Source: Janthinobacterium sp. 67 (GTDB lineage: Bacteria > Pseudomonadota > Gammaproteobacteria > Burkholderiales > Burkholderiaceae_D). From it: a stretch of 64,000 bases of DNA. The position numbers were made by a program, and so were the translations under genes. Below are positions 36,760 to 46,584 of the stretch, one piece after another; within the stretch, counting starts at the first letter, position 1, and each line of letters starts with the position of its first letter. The stretch covers positions 2,170,001 to 2,234,000 of the forward strand of contig NZ_PGES01000001.1 of the NCBI RefSeq assembly GCF_002797895.1, read 5' to 3'. The notes below the pieces were generated by a model that worked only from the letters and a program-made list of their open reading frames with translations, was not told the DNA's origin and did no database searches.

Positions 36760-38487
36760 TACCTCATCCGTTTGCGCGCCGCGATACGCCTGCCCTGCCT
36801 GAGCTTTCTGCTGTCGCTATGCTGCAACGCACCCGTCCATGCGCAAGACCTGGCGCAGATCAGCGCACCGCGTTTTGCGCCAAGACAGGTGCTGGTACTG
36901 TATTCGCTGGGCAGCGATGCCTCATCGCAGTGGCAAACGCTGATCCACAAGGGCATGAGCGCGGAACTGGCCAACGAGAACTGGCGCCTCGCGCCCGGCA
37001 TCTACGAGGAGCGGCTCGATTCCGTGCGCGTGGGCGAACAGCCTGCCGTAGCCGGGCTGGAAACCTATCTGCAAACCAAGTACAGGATGGTGCAGTTCGA
37101 CGCCATCATCACGGAAAACTACCTGGCGGCCCAGTTCCTGAGCCGGCACCCGACACTGTTTCCCGGCGTGCCCCGCTACTATGTGAACCAGGGACGGCAG
37201 GACTGGGCGCCTGCCGACGGCATCAATCTCGACGTGCGCCACGATTTCGGCAAGGCCGTCGCCGTCATGCTGCGGGTGACGCCGGGGCTGCGCCATATCG
37301 CCATCGTCGGCGACGCCAGCGCACGCGGCCAGGCGTGGATCGCCGCCATCCGCGCCGCCGTCGCGCCCTACCAGGACCGGCTCGAGGTCGAGTTCTGGGA
37401 TCACCTGAGCCAGGATGAATTGTGGCGCCGTACCGGAATGCTGGGAAAGGGCAGCGCCATCTACCTGCTGCCCGTCTACCGTGACGGGCTGGGACAGCGC
37501 ACCACGCCGCCCGTGATGGCGCGCGACCTGGCCTCGCGCAGCGCCGTGCCCATTTTCACCAGCGTGGAATCGCTGATACTGCCCGGCGTGGTGGGCGGCT
37601 ATGTCATCAGCGGCGAGAAAGTGGGGCGCACCATCGCGCGCATCCTGCTGGGCAGGACGCCCGACCCGGACGGCATGCAGGCGTACATCTTCGACGATGC
37701 GGCGGTACAGCGTTTCGGCTTGCGCAACCTGCCCGGCGAGGCGCGTATCCTGAACCGGCCACAGGGAGTATGGGCGCAATATCACTGGCAGATCATCGCC
37801 GGGCTGTCGCTGATCGCGCTGCAAGCGGCACTGATCACGGCCCTGCTGCTGGCCCAGCGCAGCCGCCGCGCCAGCGTGGCCACCCTGCATGCGGAGCGCG
37901 ACATGCTCGAGGAACGTGTCTTGCAGCGCACCCTGGAACTGCTGGTGGCCAACTCCCGGCTGGAGCAGCAAGCCACGACCGACCCGCTGACGGGCCTGGG
38001 CAACCGCCGCATGATGACCCTGCGGCTGACGGAGGAGCTTGAGCGCGCCCAGCGCTTCGGTCATACGCTGTCGCTGCTGATGATCGATATCGACCACTTC
38101 AAGCGCATCAATGACGGCCATGGCCACGACGCGGGAGACCGCGCCATCGCTGCCGTCGCGCAAGTGCTGCGCAGCGTCACGCGGGGCATGGATACGGCGG
38201 CGCGCTTTGGGGGCGAGGAATTCGTGCTGCTGATGCCGGAGACGCCGCTGACAGTGGCGCTGGACGTGGCCGAGCGCCTGCGCCTGGCGGCGGCCGGCTT
38301 GCGCGTGGAATGCGATGACGGCCAACTGGTCAGCCTGACCATCAGCATCGGCGTGACATCGAATACGCCGCAATCGACGGCGCCGGCCAAGCGGCAAGCG
38401 GACAACTTGACGGATCTGCTGATCCGCGCCGACCAGGCCCTGTACCGCGCCAAACATGGCGGACGGGACAGGGTCGAGTGGAGCTGA
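36748..38487 (+). CDS. Diguanylate cyclase with periplasmic ABC-binding sensor
   Basis: The 579-residue membrane protein has a signal peptide (about 1-33, ending HAQ), a periplasmic ABC-transporter-substrate-binding-like sensor (about 40-335), one membrane helix (about 349-370), a short coiled coil, and a C-terminal GGDEF domain. GGEEF is intact (near residue 488) and is preceded five residues earlier by RGMD, an RxxD inhibitory site, so product inhibition by c-di-GMP is likely. It probably makes c-di-GMP in response to a small ligand. Confidence 0.9.
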   Translation: MPCPYLIRLRAAIRLPCLSFLLSLCCNAPVHAQDLAQISAPRFAPRQVLVLYSLGSDASSQWQTLIHKGMSAELANENWRLAPGIYEERLDSVRVGEQPAVAGLETYLQTKYRMVQFDAIITENYLAAQFLSRHPTLFPGVPRYYVNQGRQDWAPADGINLDVRHDFGKAVAVMLRVTPGLRHIAIVGDASARGQAWIAAIRAAVAPYQDRLEVEFWDHLSQDELWRRTGMLGKGSAIYLLPVYRDGLGQRTTPPVMARDLASRSAVPIFTSVESLILPGVVGGYVISGEKVGRTIARILLGRTPDPDGMQAYIFDDAAVQRFGLRNLPGEARILNRPQGVWAQYHWQIIAGLSLIALQAALITALLLAQRSRRASVATLHAERDMLEERVLQRTLELLVANSRLEQQATTDPLTGLGNRRMMTLRLTEELERAQRFGHTLSLLMIDIDHFKRINDGHGHDAGDRAIAAVAQVLRSVTRGMDTAARFGGEEFVLLMPETPLTVALDVAERLRLAAAGLRVECDDGQLVSLTISIGVTSNTPQSTAPAKRQADNLTDLLIRADQALYRAKHGGRDRVEWS

Positions 38488-38514
38488 ACCCGCCCCCCTT
38501 ATTGACCGGACGCC

Positions 38515-39165
38515 CTATTCGGCGTCAGGCTGCCGCGACGGATGGGCGGCCGCAAACGCGGGCAAGGCGGCGCAATGCGCATGAATGCGCGCCACGCGCG
38601 GGTACGGCGCCAGGTCGATGGCGAAGCGCTGCGCATTGAATACCTGCGGCACCAGGCAGCAATCGGCTATCGTCGGACTGTCGCCATGGCAGAACAGGCC
38701 CGTGCCGGCCGGATCGCCCTGCGCCAGCAGCGCTTCGACGGCCGCCAGCCCCTCGGCCATCCAGTGGCGGTACCACTCCTGCTTGGCCTCGTCCGACAGC
38801 CCCAGCGTGTTTTTCAGGTATTTCAGCACGCGCAGATTCGTCAGCGGATGCGCGTCGCAGGCGATGGCCAGCGCCAGCGCGCGCACGCGGGCCCTTCCCA
38901 GCGCGTCCGCCGGCAGCAGCGGCACGGCCGGCCGCGTCTCGTCCAGATATTCAAGCATCGCCAGCGACTGCGTCAGGATGGCGCCCTCGTCGTCGAGCGC
39001 CGGCACCAGGGCCGACGGGTTGACGGCGCGGTAGGCTGGCAGCAGCTGCTGTCCGCCATCCTGCAGCAGATGCACGGGGATGCTGTCGTAGGCAATGCCT
39101 TTGAGATTCAAGGCAATGCGCACGCGGTAGGCGGCCGAACTGCGGAAATAGGTGTACAGCTTCAT
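38515..39165 (-). CDS. maiA: Maleylacetoacetate/maleylpyruvate isomerase (zeta-GST)
   Basis: This glutathione-dependent enzyme isomerises the cis ring-fission product of homogentisate (or gentisate). The 216-residue protein has the GST N-terminal fold with SSAAYRVRIALNLKGI and a helical C-terminal domain; ALVPALDDEGAILTQSLAMLEYL is typical. The Cys of the usual SSCxxRVR motif is Ala here. It lies 13 nt after the hydrolase gene, and the two are co-transcribed. Substrate choice is not settled by sequence. Confidence 0.85.
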   Translation of the reverse strand: MKLYTYFRSSAAYRVRIALNLKGIAYDSIPVHLLQDGGQQLLPAYRAVNPSALVPALDDEGAILTQSLAMLEYLDETRPAVPLLPADALGRARVRALALAIACDAHPLTNLRVLKYLKNTLGLSDEAKQEWYRHWMAEGLAAVEALLAQGDPAGTGLFCHGDSPTIADCCLVPQVFNAQRFAIDLAPYPRVARIHAHCAALPAFAAAHPSRQPDAE

Positions 39166-39178
39166 GGGCGCCCTCCCC

Positions 39179-40201
39179 TCAGGCGCGGCCGGCGTACAGG
39201 GCCACGGTCTGCTCGATGCTGCCGAAGATGCTGGCGCCGGCCGCGTCGCGCATCTCGATGCGCACCGTGTCGCCGAACTTCAGGTAGGCCGTCTTGGGCG
39301 CGCCGTGTTCGATGGTTTCATACATGCGCACTTCGGCCAGGCAGCAGTAACCGACGCCGCCGTTCTCGATGCTCGAGCCAAACAGGTTGCCCTGCTTGTT
39401 CGACACGGTGCCGGAACCGACGATGCTGCCGGCGCCCAGTTCGCGTGTCTTGGCCGCATGGGCGACGAGTTGCGCAAAGTTGAAGGTCATGTCTTCGCCC
39501 GCATTCGGCTTGCCGAAGGGCTTCTCGTTCAGGTCCACCAGCAGCGGCAAATGCAGCTTGCTGTCCGCCCATTCATTACCCAGTTCGTCCGGCGTGACGG
39601 CGACGGGCGAAAACGCGCTGGCCGCCTTCGACTGGAAGAAGCCGAAACCCTTGGCCAGTTCGCCCGGAATGAGGTTGCGCAAGGAGACATCGTTGACCAG
39701 CATGACCAGGCGGATGGCTTTTGCCGCGTCGTCCACGCCGGCACCCATGGCCACGTCGCCCGTAATCACCGCCACTTCCGCTTCCAGGTCGATGCCCCAC
39801 TCTTCGGACAGGGCGAAGATCGGCTCGCGCGGGCCAATGAAACTGTCGGAGCCACCCTGGTACATCAGCGGGTCCGTGTAGAACGAGGCCGGCACTTCCG
39901 CGTTGCGCGCCTTGCGCACCAGTTCCACGTGGTTGATGTAGGCGGAACCGTCGGCCCACTGGTAGGCGCGCGGCAGCGGCGAGTGACACAGCTTTGCATC
40001 AAACGGCTGCGCGTCCGGCGCCTTGCCCGCGTTCAGGTCGGCGTAGGCCAGTTCCAGTTTCGGCGCGACGGCGTCCCAGTTGTCGAGCGCGGCCTGCAAC
40101 GTGGGCGCGATGGCGGCCACGCGCTGGTACTGGCGCAGGTCGCGGCTGACGAGGACCAGGGCGCCGTCACGGCTGCCGTTTTTCAGGGTTGCGAATTTCA
40201 T
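39179..40201 (-). CDS. Fumarylacetoacetate hydrolase family protein
   Basis: The 340-residue enzyme should cleave fumarylacetoacetate to fumarate and acetoacetate (or a homologue). It has an N-terminal SH3-like segment and a metal-binding C-terminal FAH domain (GIDLEAEVAVITGDVAMGAGVDDA, FFQSKAASAFSPVAVTPDELG). It lies between the VOC and isomerase genes in a three-gene operon. Upstream dioxygenase genes are not in the window. Confidence 0.88.
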   Translation of the reverse strand: MKFATLKNGSRDGALVLVSRDLRQYQRVAAIAPTLQAALDNWDAVAPKLELAYADLNAGKAPDAQPFDAKLCHSPLPRAYQWADGSAYINHVELVRKARNAEVPASFYTDPLMYQGGSDSFIGPREPIFALSEEWGIDLEAEVAVITGDVAMGAGVDDAAKAIRLVMLVNDVSLRNLIPGELAKGFGFFQSKAASAFSPVAVTPDELGNEWADSKLHLPLLVDLNEKPFGKPNAGEDMTFNFAQLVAHAAKTRELGAGSIVGSGTVSNKQGNLFGSSIENGGVGYCCLAEVRMYETIEHGAPKTAYLKFGDTVRIEMRDAAGASIFGSIEQTVALYAGRA

Positions 40202-40249
40202 GGTGTTCCTTGTTCGGTGTGTGTTTCAGAGAGTGGGGGGCCGGGGCGC

Positions 40250-40783
40250 TCAGGCGTCGGCCGGCGCATGCATCCAGGCGGCGTGCTTGGGCGCGCGGCG
40301 CGTCTGCGACCATTCTTCCAGCATTTCCCATTTGACGGCGTCCAGTTTGGCCATCATCTCGGGCGTGCCCACGTTGGCCGCCAGTTCCAGGCGGTGGCCG
40401 TTCGGGTCGAAGAAATAGATCGACTGGAAGATGGCGTGGTTGACGGGGCCCAGCACCTCGATGCCGCCGGCCACCAGGCGCTCCTTGGCGGCCAGCAGTT
40501 CTTCCATGCTGCCCACTTCCAGCGCCAGGTGCTGCACCCAGGCCGGGGTATTGCGGTCGCGGTCCATCGGCGGCTGCGTCGGCAGTTCAAAAAAGGCCAG
40601 CACATTGCCCTGGCCCGCGTCGAGGAAGACGTGCATGTACGGGTCCGGCGCCTTGGTCGACGGCACCAGGTCTTCGGCGATGGCGAGGACGAAATTCATG
40701 TTCAAATGCTTGACGTACCACTCGACGGTTTTCTTCGCGTCGATGCAGCGGTAGGCGACGTGGTGGATTTGCTTGATCTTCAT
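40250..40783 (-). CDS. VOC-family (glyoxalase/dioxygenase-like) protein
   Basis: The 177-residue protein contains VOC metal-binding segments: IHHVAYRC near the N-terminus, VQHLALEV in the second half and FFDPNGHRLELAA as the C-terminal ligand. It begins the VOC-FAH-GST operon and could act in the same ring-degradation route, but the reaction is not identifiable. The divergent LysR gene lies 126 bp upstream. Confidence 0.78.
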   Translation of the reverse strand: MKIKQIHHVAYRCIDAKKTVEWYVKHLNMNFVLAIAEDLVPSTKAPDPYMHVFLDAGQGNVLAFFELPTQPPMDRDRNTPAWVQHLALEVGSMEELLAAKERLVAGGIEVLGPVNHAIFQSIYFFDPNGHRLELAANVGTPEMMAKLDAVKWEMLEEWSQTRRAPKHAAWMHAPADA

Positions 40784-40909
40784 GTGCTTGTCTCCAATGG
40801 ATGGCGCCGTGGGCGCGTTGGCTGGCCAGTTTTTCAGCTTTTCACCATTAGAATCGAGTTACAGCTATCATACAAACAATTTTTAACCATTGATTTATCG
40901 GATTATCTT

Positions 40910-41845
40910 ATGAGTCCCAGCCTGCGACAGATGCGCGCCTTCGTGGCGCTGGCCAAGACCGGCAGTTTTACCCTGGCCGCCGAATACCTGCATGTGACGC
41001 AATCGGCCTTGAGCGGCTTGATCAAGGAACTGGAAAGCGTGCTGGGCGTGCGCGTAGTCGAGCGCAGCACGCGCAAGACGCAGCTGTCGGAAATCGGCCG
41101 GGAACTGTATCCGCTGTTTGAAAAGATGATCGAAGACCTCGATGGCGCCATGGCCGGCATCGCCCAGCGCAAGGCCCTGAAAACGGGCATGGTGCGCATC
41201 GCCGCGCCGCAGATGATGGCGTGCACCCTGCTGCCGGAAGTGATCGCCGCCTACCGCCAGGCGCACCCGGACGTGCAGCTGCGCCTCGTCGACTGCCCAG
41301 TGGAGAATGTCTCGGCGCGCGTCTTCAGCGGCGAAGTCGATTTCGGCATCGGTCCCGAGCGCGACCCGACGGCGGAAATTGCCGCGCAGGCGCTGTTCGA
41401 AATGCCCTTCGTGCTGGTCTTCCCCGAGCAGCACCCGCTGCGGCAAAAGGAAAGAGTCACGTGGGCCGACGTGGGCGACTACCCCTTCATTTCACTGCAG
41501 GGCCAGTTCACGGAACGCCTGCTGCGCGACATGCACGGCAGCTTCCGCGAGCTGTCGCTTAACCCCTACAATGAAGTGACGTTCATGACGACGGCGCTGG
41601 CCATGGTCAGCGCCAACCTGGGCATCACGGTCTGCCTGCCGTACGCGGAACCGATGGTCAAACTATATCAATTGCAGATGCGCGCCCTGCACGAACCGGA
41701 ACTGACGCGGCGCTTTTTCGTGTACACGAAGACGGGGCGGTCGCTGTCGCCGGCTGCCGAAAGCTTCATGGCCTTCCTGTTCCAGTTCGTCGAGACGCAC
41801 GAGTGGAACGTGGGAGCGGGCGGTCCAGCCGGCGCCGTTTTATAA
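40910..41845 (+). CDS. LysR-family transcription regulator
   Basis: The 311-residue protein has the N-terminal winged helix (LRQMRAFVALAKTGSFTLAAEYLHVTQSALSGLIKELE) and a periplasmic-binding-like effector domain. Its divergent position to the VOC-FAH-GST operon suggests it controls that operon. The 126-bp shared promoter region (40784-40909) has no operator I can define clearly. Confidence 0.9.
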   Translation: MSPSLRQMRAFVALAKTGSFTLAAEYLHVTQSALSGLIKELESVLGVRVVERSTRKTQLSEIGRELYPLFEKMIEDLDGAMAGIAQRKALKTGMVRIAAPQMMACTLLPEVIAAYRQAHPDVQLRLVDCPVENVSARVFSGEVDFGIGPERDPTAEIAAQALFEMPFVLVFPEQHPLRQKERVTWADVGDYPFISLQGQFTERLLRDMHGSFRELSLNPYNEVTFMTTALAMVSANLGITVCLPYAEPMVKLYQLQMRALHEPELTRRFFVYTKTGRSLSPAAESFMAFLFQFVETHEWNVGAGGPAGAVL

Positions 41846-41874
41846 TCCACCATCGCCCCTTCACCGCTTACACC

Positions 41875-42495
41875 ATGACCCAGCCTGACCAGAACGACCT
41901 GTCCGCCATCGACGCCGCCACCATCGCCATCAACCAGCGCATGAACAAATTCGACGGCCATGCACAGGTTTGGCTGTTCGGCTATGGCTCGCTGATCTAC
42001 AAGGCGGACTTTCCGTATATCGAACGCCGCCCCGCCAGCATCGCCGGTTGGACGCGGCGCTTCTGGCAAGGCTCGCACGACCACCGCGGCACGCCGATGG
42101 CGCCGGGCCGGGTCGCGACCATCGTGCCGCAGGCCGGCGCCGTGTGCGACGGCATGGCCTACCTGATCACGCCCGAAGTCTTCGCCCACCTCGACCATCG
42201 CGAAAAGAACGGCTATTTGCGCCTGGCCACCGACATCACCTTCGAGGACGGCGGCAAGGTCGAAGGCCTCGTGTACATCGCCAACGAGGAAAACGCCGCT
42301 TTCCTGGGCGCCGCCCCGGAACTGGACATCGCGCGCCAGATCGCCCGATCAAACGGACCCAGCGGCCCGAACAGCGAATACCTGCTGCACCTGGCCAGCG
42401 CCCTGCGCGAACTGGGCAAGAGCGATCCGCACGTCTTCGCCATCGAGCAGCATCTGGCGCACATCCAGGCAAAGACCCACGATAACGCCGCGTAA
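41875..42495 (+). CDS. Gamma-glutamylcyclotransferase, ChaC-like
   Basis: ChaC enzymes cleave glutathione to 5-oxoproline and Cys-Gly. The start at 41875 gives 206 residues. The motif FGYGSLIYKADFPYIER and the catalytic-Glu segment HLDHREKNGY are present, and DHRGTPMAPGR fits the family. It follows the LysR gene by 29 nt and may be co-transcribed with it. Confidence 0.88.
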   Translation: MTQPDQNDLSAIDAATIAINQRMNKFDGHAQVWLFGYGSLIYKADFPYIERRPASIAGWTRRFWQGSHDHRGTPMAPGRVATIVPQAGAVCDGMAYLITPEVFAHLDHREKNGYLRLATDITFEDGGKVEGLVYIANEENAAFLGAAPELDIARQIARSNGPSGPNSEYLLHLASALRELGKSDPHVFAIEQHLAHIQAKTHDNAA

Positions 42496-42499
42496 CTTC

Positions 42500-43690
42500 T
42501 TAAAACAGATCCAGCTGCCCCGCATTGCCATTTTTCACTTTCGCGCCCAACGGCGGCACCACCAGCGGCCGGCGGAACTGCGTGCAATCGAGCTGCTTGA
42601 AGCGGCCGCCCTTGCCGTGCAGCCCCAGCCGGTGCACGGCTTTTTCAAAGCGCTGGCGTATGAGGTCCGCCCACACGCCTTCGCCCCGCATGCGCGCACC
42701 GAACGCGCTGTCGTAATCCTTGCCGCCCCGCATTTCGCGTACCCGGTTCATCACGCGCTGCGCCCGTTCCGGGAAGTGCGCTTCCAGCCATTGCTGGAAC
42801 AAGGGACTCACTTCCCACGGCAGGCGCAGCACCACGTAATGAGCGTGGATGGCGCCCGCGTCGCGCACGGCTTCGAGCAATTGCTCGATTTCCGGTTCCG
42901 TCACAAAGGGAATGATGGGCGCGATGCTCACGCCCACGGGGATGCCCGCCTCGGTCAGGGTGCGGATGGTGCGCAGGCGCCGTGCCGGGGCGGCCGCGCG
43001 CGGTTCCAGGGTGCGGGCGATGGCCGGGTCGAGCGTGGTGACAGTGACGGCCACTGCCGCCAGATGCCTGGCCGCCATCGGCGCCAGAATGTCGATATCG
43101 CGCTCGATCAGCGACGATTTCGTGATCAGCGCCACGGGGTGGTCGCACTCCTGCAGCACTTCCAGCACGCGCCGCGTCAGCTGCCGCTCGCGTTCGCACG
43201 GCTGATACGCATCGGTATTGACGCCCAGGGCGATCGGTTCTGGCACGTACGACGGCCTGGCCAGTTCGCGCCGCAACAGCTCGGGCGCGTTCACCTTGGC
43301 GTAGATGCGGCTTTCGAAGTCCAGGCCCGGTGACAGGCCCAGATAGCTGTGCGTGGGACGGGCAAAGCAATAGATGCAGCCATGCTCGCAGCCGCGATAG
43401 GGATTGAGCGACATATTGAAGGGCAAATCGGGCGAAGCGTTGCGCGTGAGGATGGTGCGCGCCTGCTCGTCGCTGACCTGCGTCTTCCAGGCCGGCGCCG
43501 CCTCTTCCCCAGCCGCCCCATCCAGGCCGCCCACGCTCCAGCCATCATCGAAGCCGGCGCGCGCATGCACCTCGTAGCGCCCTTGCAGGTTCGATACGGC
43601 ACCGCGCCCCTTTTTGGCTTTCAGCGATTGCGGCGGCAGCATGGCTTGCCCGGCAAAGCTGTCATCGTGCTCTGGAATGATTGCTTTCAT
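42500..43690 (-). CDS. PA0069-type radical SAM protein
   Basis: This 396-residue protein (start at 43690, MKAIIPEHDD) belongs to the SplB-like radical SAM group. The [4Fe-4S] motif is CEHGCIYCFA (Cx3Cx2C). Other family segments are AYQPCERERQLTRRVLEVLQE, ALITKSSLIERD and SIAPIIPFVTEPEIE. Function is unknown; similarity to spore photoproduct lyase has suggested a DNA repair link. A perfect LexA box lies 15 nt upstream of the start. Its stop is 4 nt from the convergent ChaC stop. Confidence 0.88.
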   Translation of the reverse strand: MKAIIPEHDDSFAGQAMLPPQSLKAKKGRGAVSNLQGRYEVHARAGFDDGWSVGGLDGAAGEEAAPAWKTQVSDEQARTILTRNASPDLPFNMSLNPYRGCEHGCIYCFARPTHSYLGLSPGLDFESRIYAKVNAPELLRRELARPSYVPEPIALGVNTDAYQPCERERQLTRRVLEVLQECDHPVALITKSSLIERDIDILAPMAARHLAAVAVTVTTLDPAIARTLEPRAAAPARRLRTIRTLTEAGIPVGVSIAPIIPFVTEPEIEQLLEAVRDAGAIHAHYVVLRLPWEVSPLFQQWLEAHFPERAQRVMNRVREMRGGKDYDSAFGARMRGEGVWADLIRQRFEKAVHRLGLHGKGGRFKQLDCTQFRRPLVVPPLGAKVKNGNAGQLDLF

Positions 43691-43705
43691 GAACGGCCCC
43701 ATTAA

Positions 43706-43721
43706 CTGTATATACGTACAG
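43706..43721. promoter_or_regulatory. LexA (SOS) box
   Basis: CTGTATATACGTACAG matches the LexA consensus CTGT-N8-ACAG exactly, with an AT-rich middle. It sits immediately upstream of the radical SAM gene (minus strand) and overlaps TATA-like sequence suitable for a -10 region. Damage-inducible expression of that gene is the direct prediction. Confidence 0.75.
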
Positions 43722-43770
43722 TATACTATGCCGCTGTCCGGCCAATATCAAGGGCTGCCATGGTGCTATT

Positions 43771-44490
43771 TCAAGCTTTTTCGCCCTGCGCCATGACATA
43801 ACTCAACTGCTGCGCCACAAAACCGTCAAATGCCGTGATCAGGGGAACGAAGCGGGCCGCGTCCTGCTCCAACTGCATGAGGGCGTAACACGTTGCTTCC
43901 AGAGTCGATAACTGGTCTGGCGCGTGCGCCTTGCGGATCAGGTAATGGGAAGCGGGCGTATCGCGCAAAGGCAGGCGCGGCAGCTGCTGCAACAGGGGAT
44001 TCAGATACAGCATCTTGCGGCTCTTGCGCCAGGTGGCGTCCAGCACCACCAGCCGCAGGCGGGCCGAAAATGGGGCCGGATCAGACAAGATGGCGGGGTC
44101 AAGCGCTGGCGGCGGCGCGATGCCCAGCGAACGGTCGCCTGGCGTATCCGGGTATAGCAACACGTTGTGCTTGCCGGCCAGCAATTCGTCGAGCGTTTCG
44201 GAAGCAAACTGCTCGCCCGTCAGCATGTGGCTGTTGGGCAGGCTCAGGTGCAGCAAGCGGGCGCTGCCCTTGGCATTGTGGACTTCCAGCGGATGCTGCA
44301 GGATCAGTACTTCCACCGCGTGGGAAACGGGGGTGATCCAGCGGCAGATGCAGCTGCTTTCAGCGCGCAGGCAGGCCGGGCAGCGCGCGCGTTTTGCGGG
44401 TTCAGCCGGGGAGGACGATGCAGCGGGTTGGCTGAAGGTATGGCTGGAAGTATTACTGGAGGGTTGGCTGGGGATACGGCGGGTGGTCAT
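43771..44490 (-). CDS. DTW-domain tRNA-modification protein (TapT-like)
   Basis: The 239-residue protein has the Cys-rich N-terminal motif CPACLRAESSCICRW and the DTW domain core (VEVLILQHPLEVHNAKGSARLL; LVVLDATWRKSRKMLYLNP). Characterised members add an aminocarboxypropyl group to uridine in tRNA. A low-complexity Ser/Pro N-terminus precedes the domain. It is upstream of the radical SAM gene on the same strand, with the LexA box between. Confidence 0.85.
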   Translation of the reverse strand: MTTRRIPSQPSSNTSSHTFSQPAASSSPAEPAKRARCPACLRAESSCICRWITPVSHAVEVLILQHPLEVHNAKGSARLLHLSLPNSHMLTGEQFASETLDELLAGKHNVLLYPDTPGDRSLGIAPPPALDPAILSDPAPFSARLRLVVLDATWRKSRKMLYLNPLLQQLPRLPLRDTPASHYLIRKAHAPDQLSTLEATCYALMQLEQDAARFVPLITAFDGFVAQQLSYVMAQGEKA

Positions 44491-44561
44491 GGCGGAGCGC
44501 GTTCGCGGCTGTCTTCAAGCCGCGATTGTAGCGCCCGCGCCATGCCAGGGGGAGTTTGCGC

Positions 44562-46319
44562 TTAAAACTCTTCCCACTCGTCGGCGCCCGACGCCACCGG
44601 TGCCTTCGGCGCGCGTGGACGCACGGCGTCCGCTTGCGCCGACTTGCCCGGCGCGGGTGCCGCCACGGCCGGTGCCGGCGCGCGGTACTTGGCAGGCCGC
44701 ATGACGGGACGGGTGGCAGCTTTTACTTGAGCAGACGCCGCCACGGACGGACTGGCACTGGCCGACACATAGTGCTGCGCTGCATCGAGCTTGAACAGGC
44801 CCACGACGTCGGCCAGCTTGGCCGCCTGTTCCTGCATGGATTCGGCCGCCGCGGCCGCTTCTTCCACCAGGGCCGCGTTTTGCTGCGTCACCTGGTCCAT
44901 CTGGCCGATGGCCTGGTTGACTTGTTCGATGCCGGCGCGCTGTTCATCGCTGGCGTCCGTGATCTGGTTCATGATCTGCGTCACATGGCTGATGCTTTGC
45001 ACGATTTCGTCCATGGTGCGGCCCGCCTTGTCCACCAGTTGTGAACCGGCCTCGACCTTTTGCACGGAATCGTCGATCAAACCCTTGATTTCCTTGGCAG
45101 CCGCGCTCGAGCGCTGCGCCAGGTTGCGCACTTCACTGGCCACGACGGCAAAACCACGGCCCTGCTCGCCGGCCCTGGCCGCTTCCACGGCCGCGTTCAG
45201 TGCCAGGATATTCGTCTGGAAGGCGATGGCGTCGATGACGCTGATGATGTCGACAATCTTGCGCGAGGAATCGTTGATCGAACCCATGGTGCTGACCACT
45301 TCCGATACCACCACCCCGCCCTTGCTGGCGATCTGCGAGGCGTCGATGGCCAGCTGGTTGGCGCTGCGCGCATTGTCGGCATTGAGTTTCACGGTGGAGG
45401 TCAGCTCTTCCATGGAAGACGCCGTCTCTTCCAGCGAGCTGGCCTGCTCTTCCGTGCGTGACGACAAGTCGAGGTTGCCGGCGGCAATTTCACTCGACGC
45501 CGTGCTGATCGATTCCGTGCCGGAACGCACCTGGCCGACGATGCTCACCAGCTTGTCGTTCATGTTTTTCAGCGCGTGCATCAATTGCCCCGTTTCATCG
45601 CGGCTTTCCACCACGATATGGCTGGTCAGGTCACCGGCGGACACGGCTTCCGCCACTTCGACGGCCCGCGTGATGGGGCGCGTGATCGAGCGCGTGATCC
45701 AGTACGCGCAAGCAATGCCCAGCAAGATGGCGACCACGCCAAGCGAAATCAGCAGCGTACGGCCGTTTTCGTAGCGCGAACGGATTTGCGCGGCCGTTTC
45801 ATCGAGCAATTTGGCTTCCAGCACTTCCAGCTTCTTCAGCGACGCCAGGTAGATGTCGCGCTTGACGGCCATGTCGCCTTCGTACAGGCGCTTGCCCAGT
45901 TCCAGGTCGCCCGCATTCTTGGCCTTGAACACGTTCTTGCGCACTTCCGTGTAGGCCTTGCGCGTGCTCAGCACCTCCTGGTACAGCGCCTGCTCTTCGG
46001 CGCTCAGCTCGCTCTTGCCGATATCGTTCTGGATTTCCGTGGCGCGTGCGGACGAGACCGCCATTTCCTTTTCAAACTGTTTCTGGTGTTCGGGATCGCT
46101 GACTTTCCAGGCGGCCGCCGTGCGCGCCGCGTTCACCTCGATGACCTTGGTCCATTCGCCGATCAGGCGCTCGTTGCGCACCTTGACGTTGACGAGCGCA
46201 TCGGTCTCCTTGCTGGCGCTTTGCATCTGCACGATGCCCACCACGGTCAAGGTCGTCAACAGAAGGAGGACGGCGGCAAAACCGCCACCAAGACGTACGC
46301 CGATTTTGAGGTTCTTCAT
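44562..46319 (-). CDS. Methyl-accepting chemotaxis protein, 4HB sensor
   Basis: The start at 46319 ([15 protein letters not shown]) gives 585 residues. Domains: membrane helix (about 11-31), a four-helix-bundle periplasmic sensor (about 34-190), second helix (about 191-211), HAMP and a signalling domain with [20 protein letters not shown]. The C-terminus reads SGADEWEEF, the CheR/CheB tether, as in the other receptor in this window. The Ala/Pro-rich linker before it is typical of Tsr/Tar-like betaproteobacterial receptors. Ligand unknown. Confidence 0.93.
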   Translation of the reverse strand: MKNLKIGVRLGGGFAAVLLLLTTLTVVGIVQMQSASKETDALVNVKVRNERLIGEWTKVIEVNAARTAAAWKVSDPEHQKQFEKEMAVSSARATEIQNDIGKSELSAEEQALYQEVLSTRKAYTEVRKNVFKAKNAGDLELGKRLYEGDMAVKRDIYLASLKKLEVLEAKLLDETAAQIRSRYENGRTLLISLGVVAILLGIACAYWITRSITRPITRAVEVAEAVSAGDLTSHIVVESRDETGQLMHALKNMNDKLVSIVGQVRSGTESISTASSEIAAGNLDLSSRTEEQASSLEETASSMEELTSTVKLNADNARSANQLAIDASQIASKGGVVVSEVVSTMGSINDSSRKIVDIISVIDAIAFQTNILALNAAVEAARAGEQGRGFAVVASEVRNLAQRSSAAAKEIKGLIDDSVQKVEAGSQLVDKAGRTMDEIVQSISHVTQIMNQITDASDEQRAGIEQVNQAIGQMDQVTQQNAALVEEAAAAAESMQEQAAKLADVVGLFKLDAAQHYVSASASPSVAASAQVKAATRPVMRPAKYRAPAPAVAAPAPGKSAQADAVRPRAPKAPVASGADEWEEF

Positions 46320-46584
46320 TGCGTGATTCCTATCTGAAAAAAAACGATGCACAGACGCCACGAAACCGACCTACTGCCAGGTATCAATATAGCAGGCATC
46401 TGCCGTGCGGCAATCACGAGTGGTGGCGCGAAAGACCCTTCGCCACCGGAATGGCAGCGCGCCGCAGCGCACTACTTTGTAGCAGATTGTGAGTGAATCA
46501 GAGGGGCATTGCAAGAAATAACATGCGGAAAAGCAACAGCCAGAAGGCGCTATGCCGCCACGAACGGGCGGCGGGCAGGCAAGG

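Noticed and set aside
39152..40909. A long upstream extension of the LysR frame (897 codons in total)
   Set aside because: The extension is antisense to the FAH, VOC and isomerase genes. The LysR winged helix begins at 40910.
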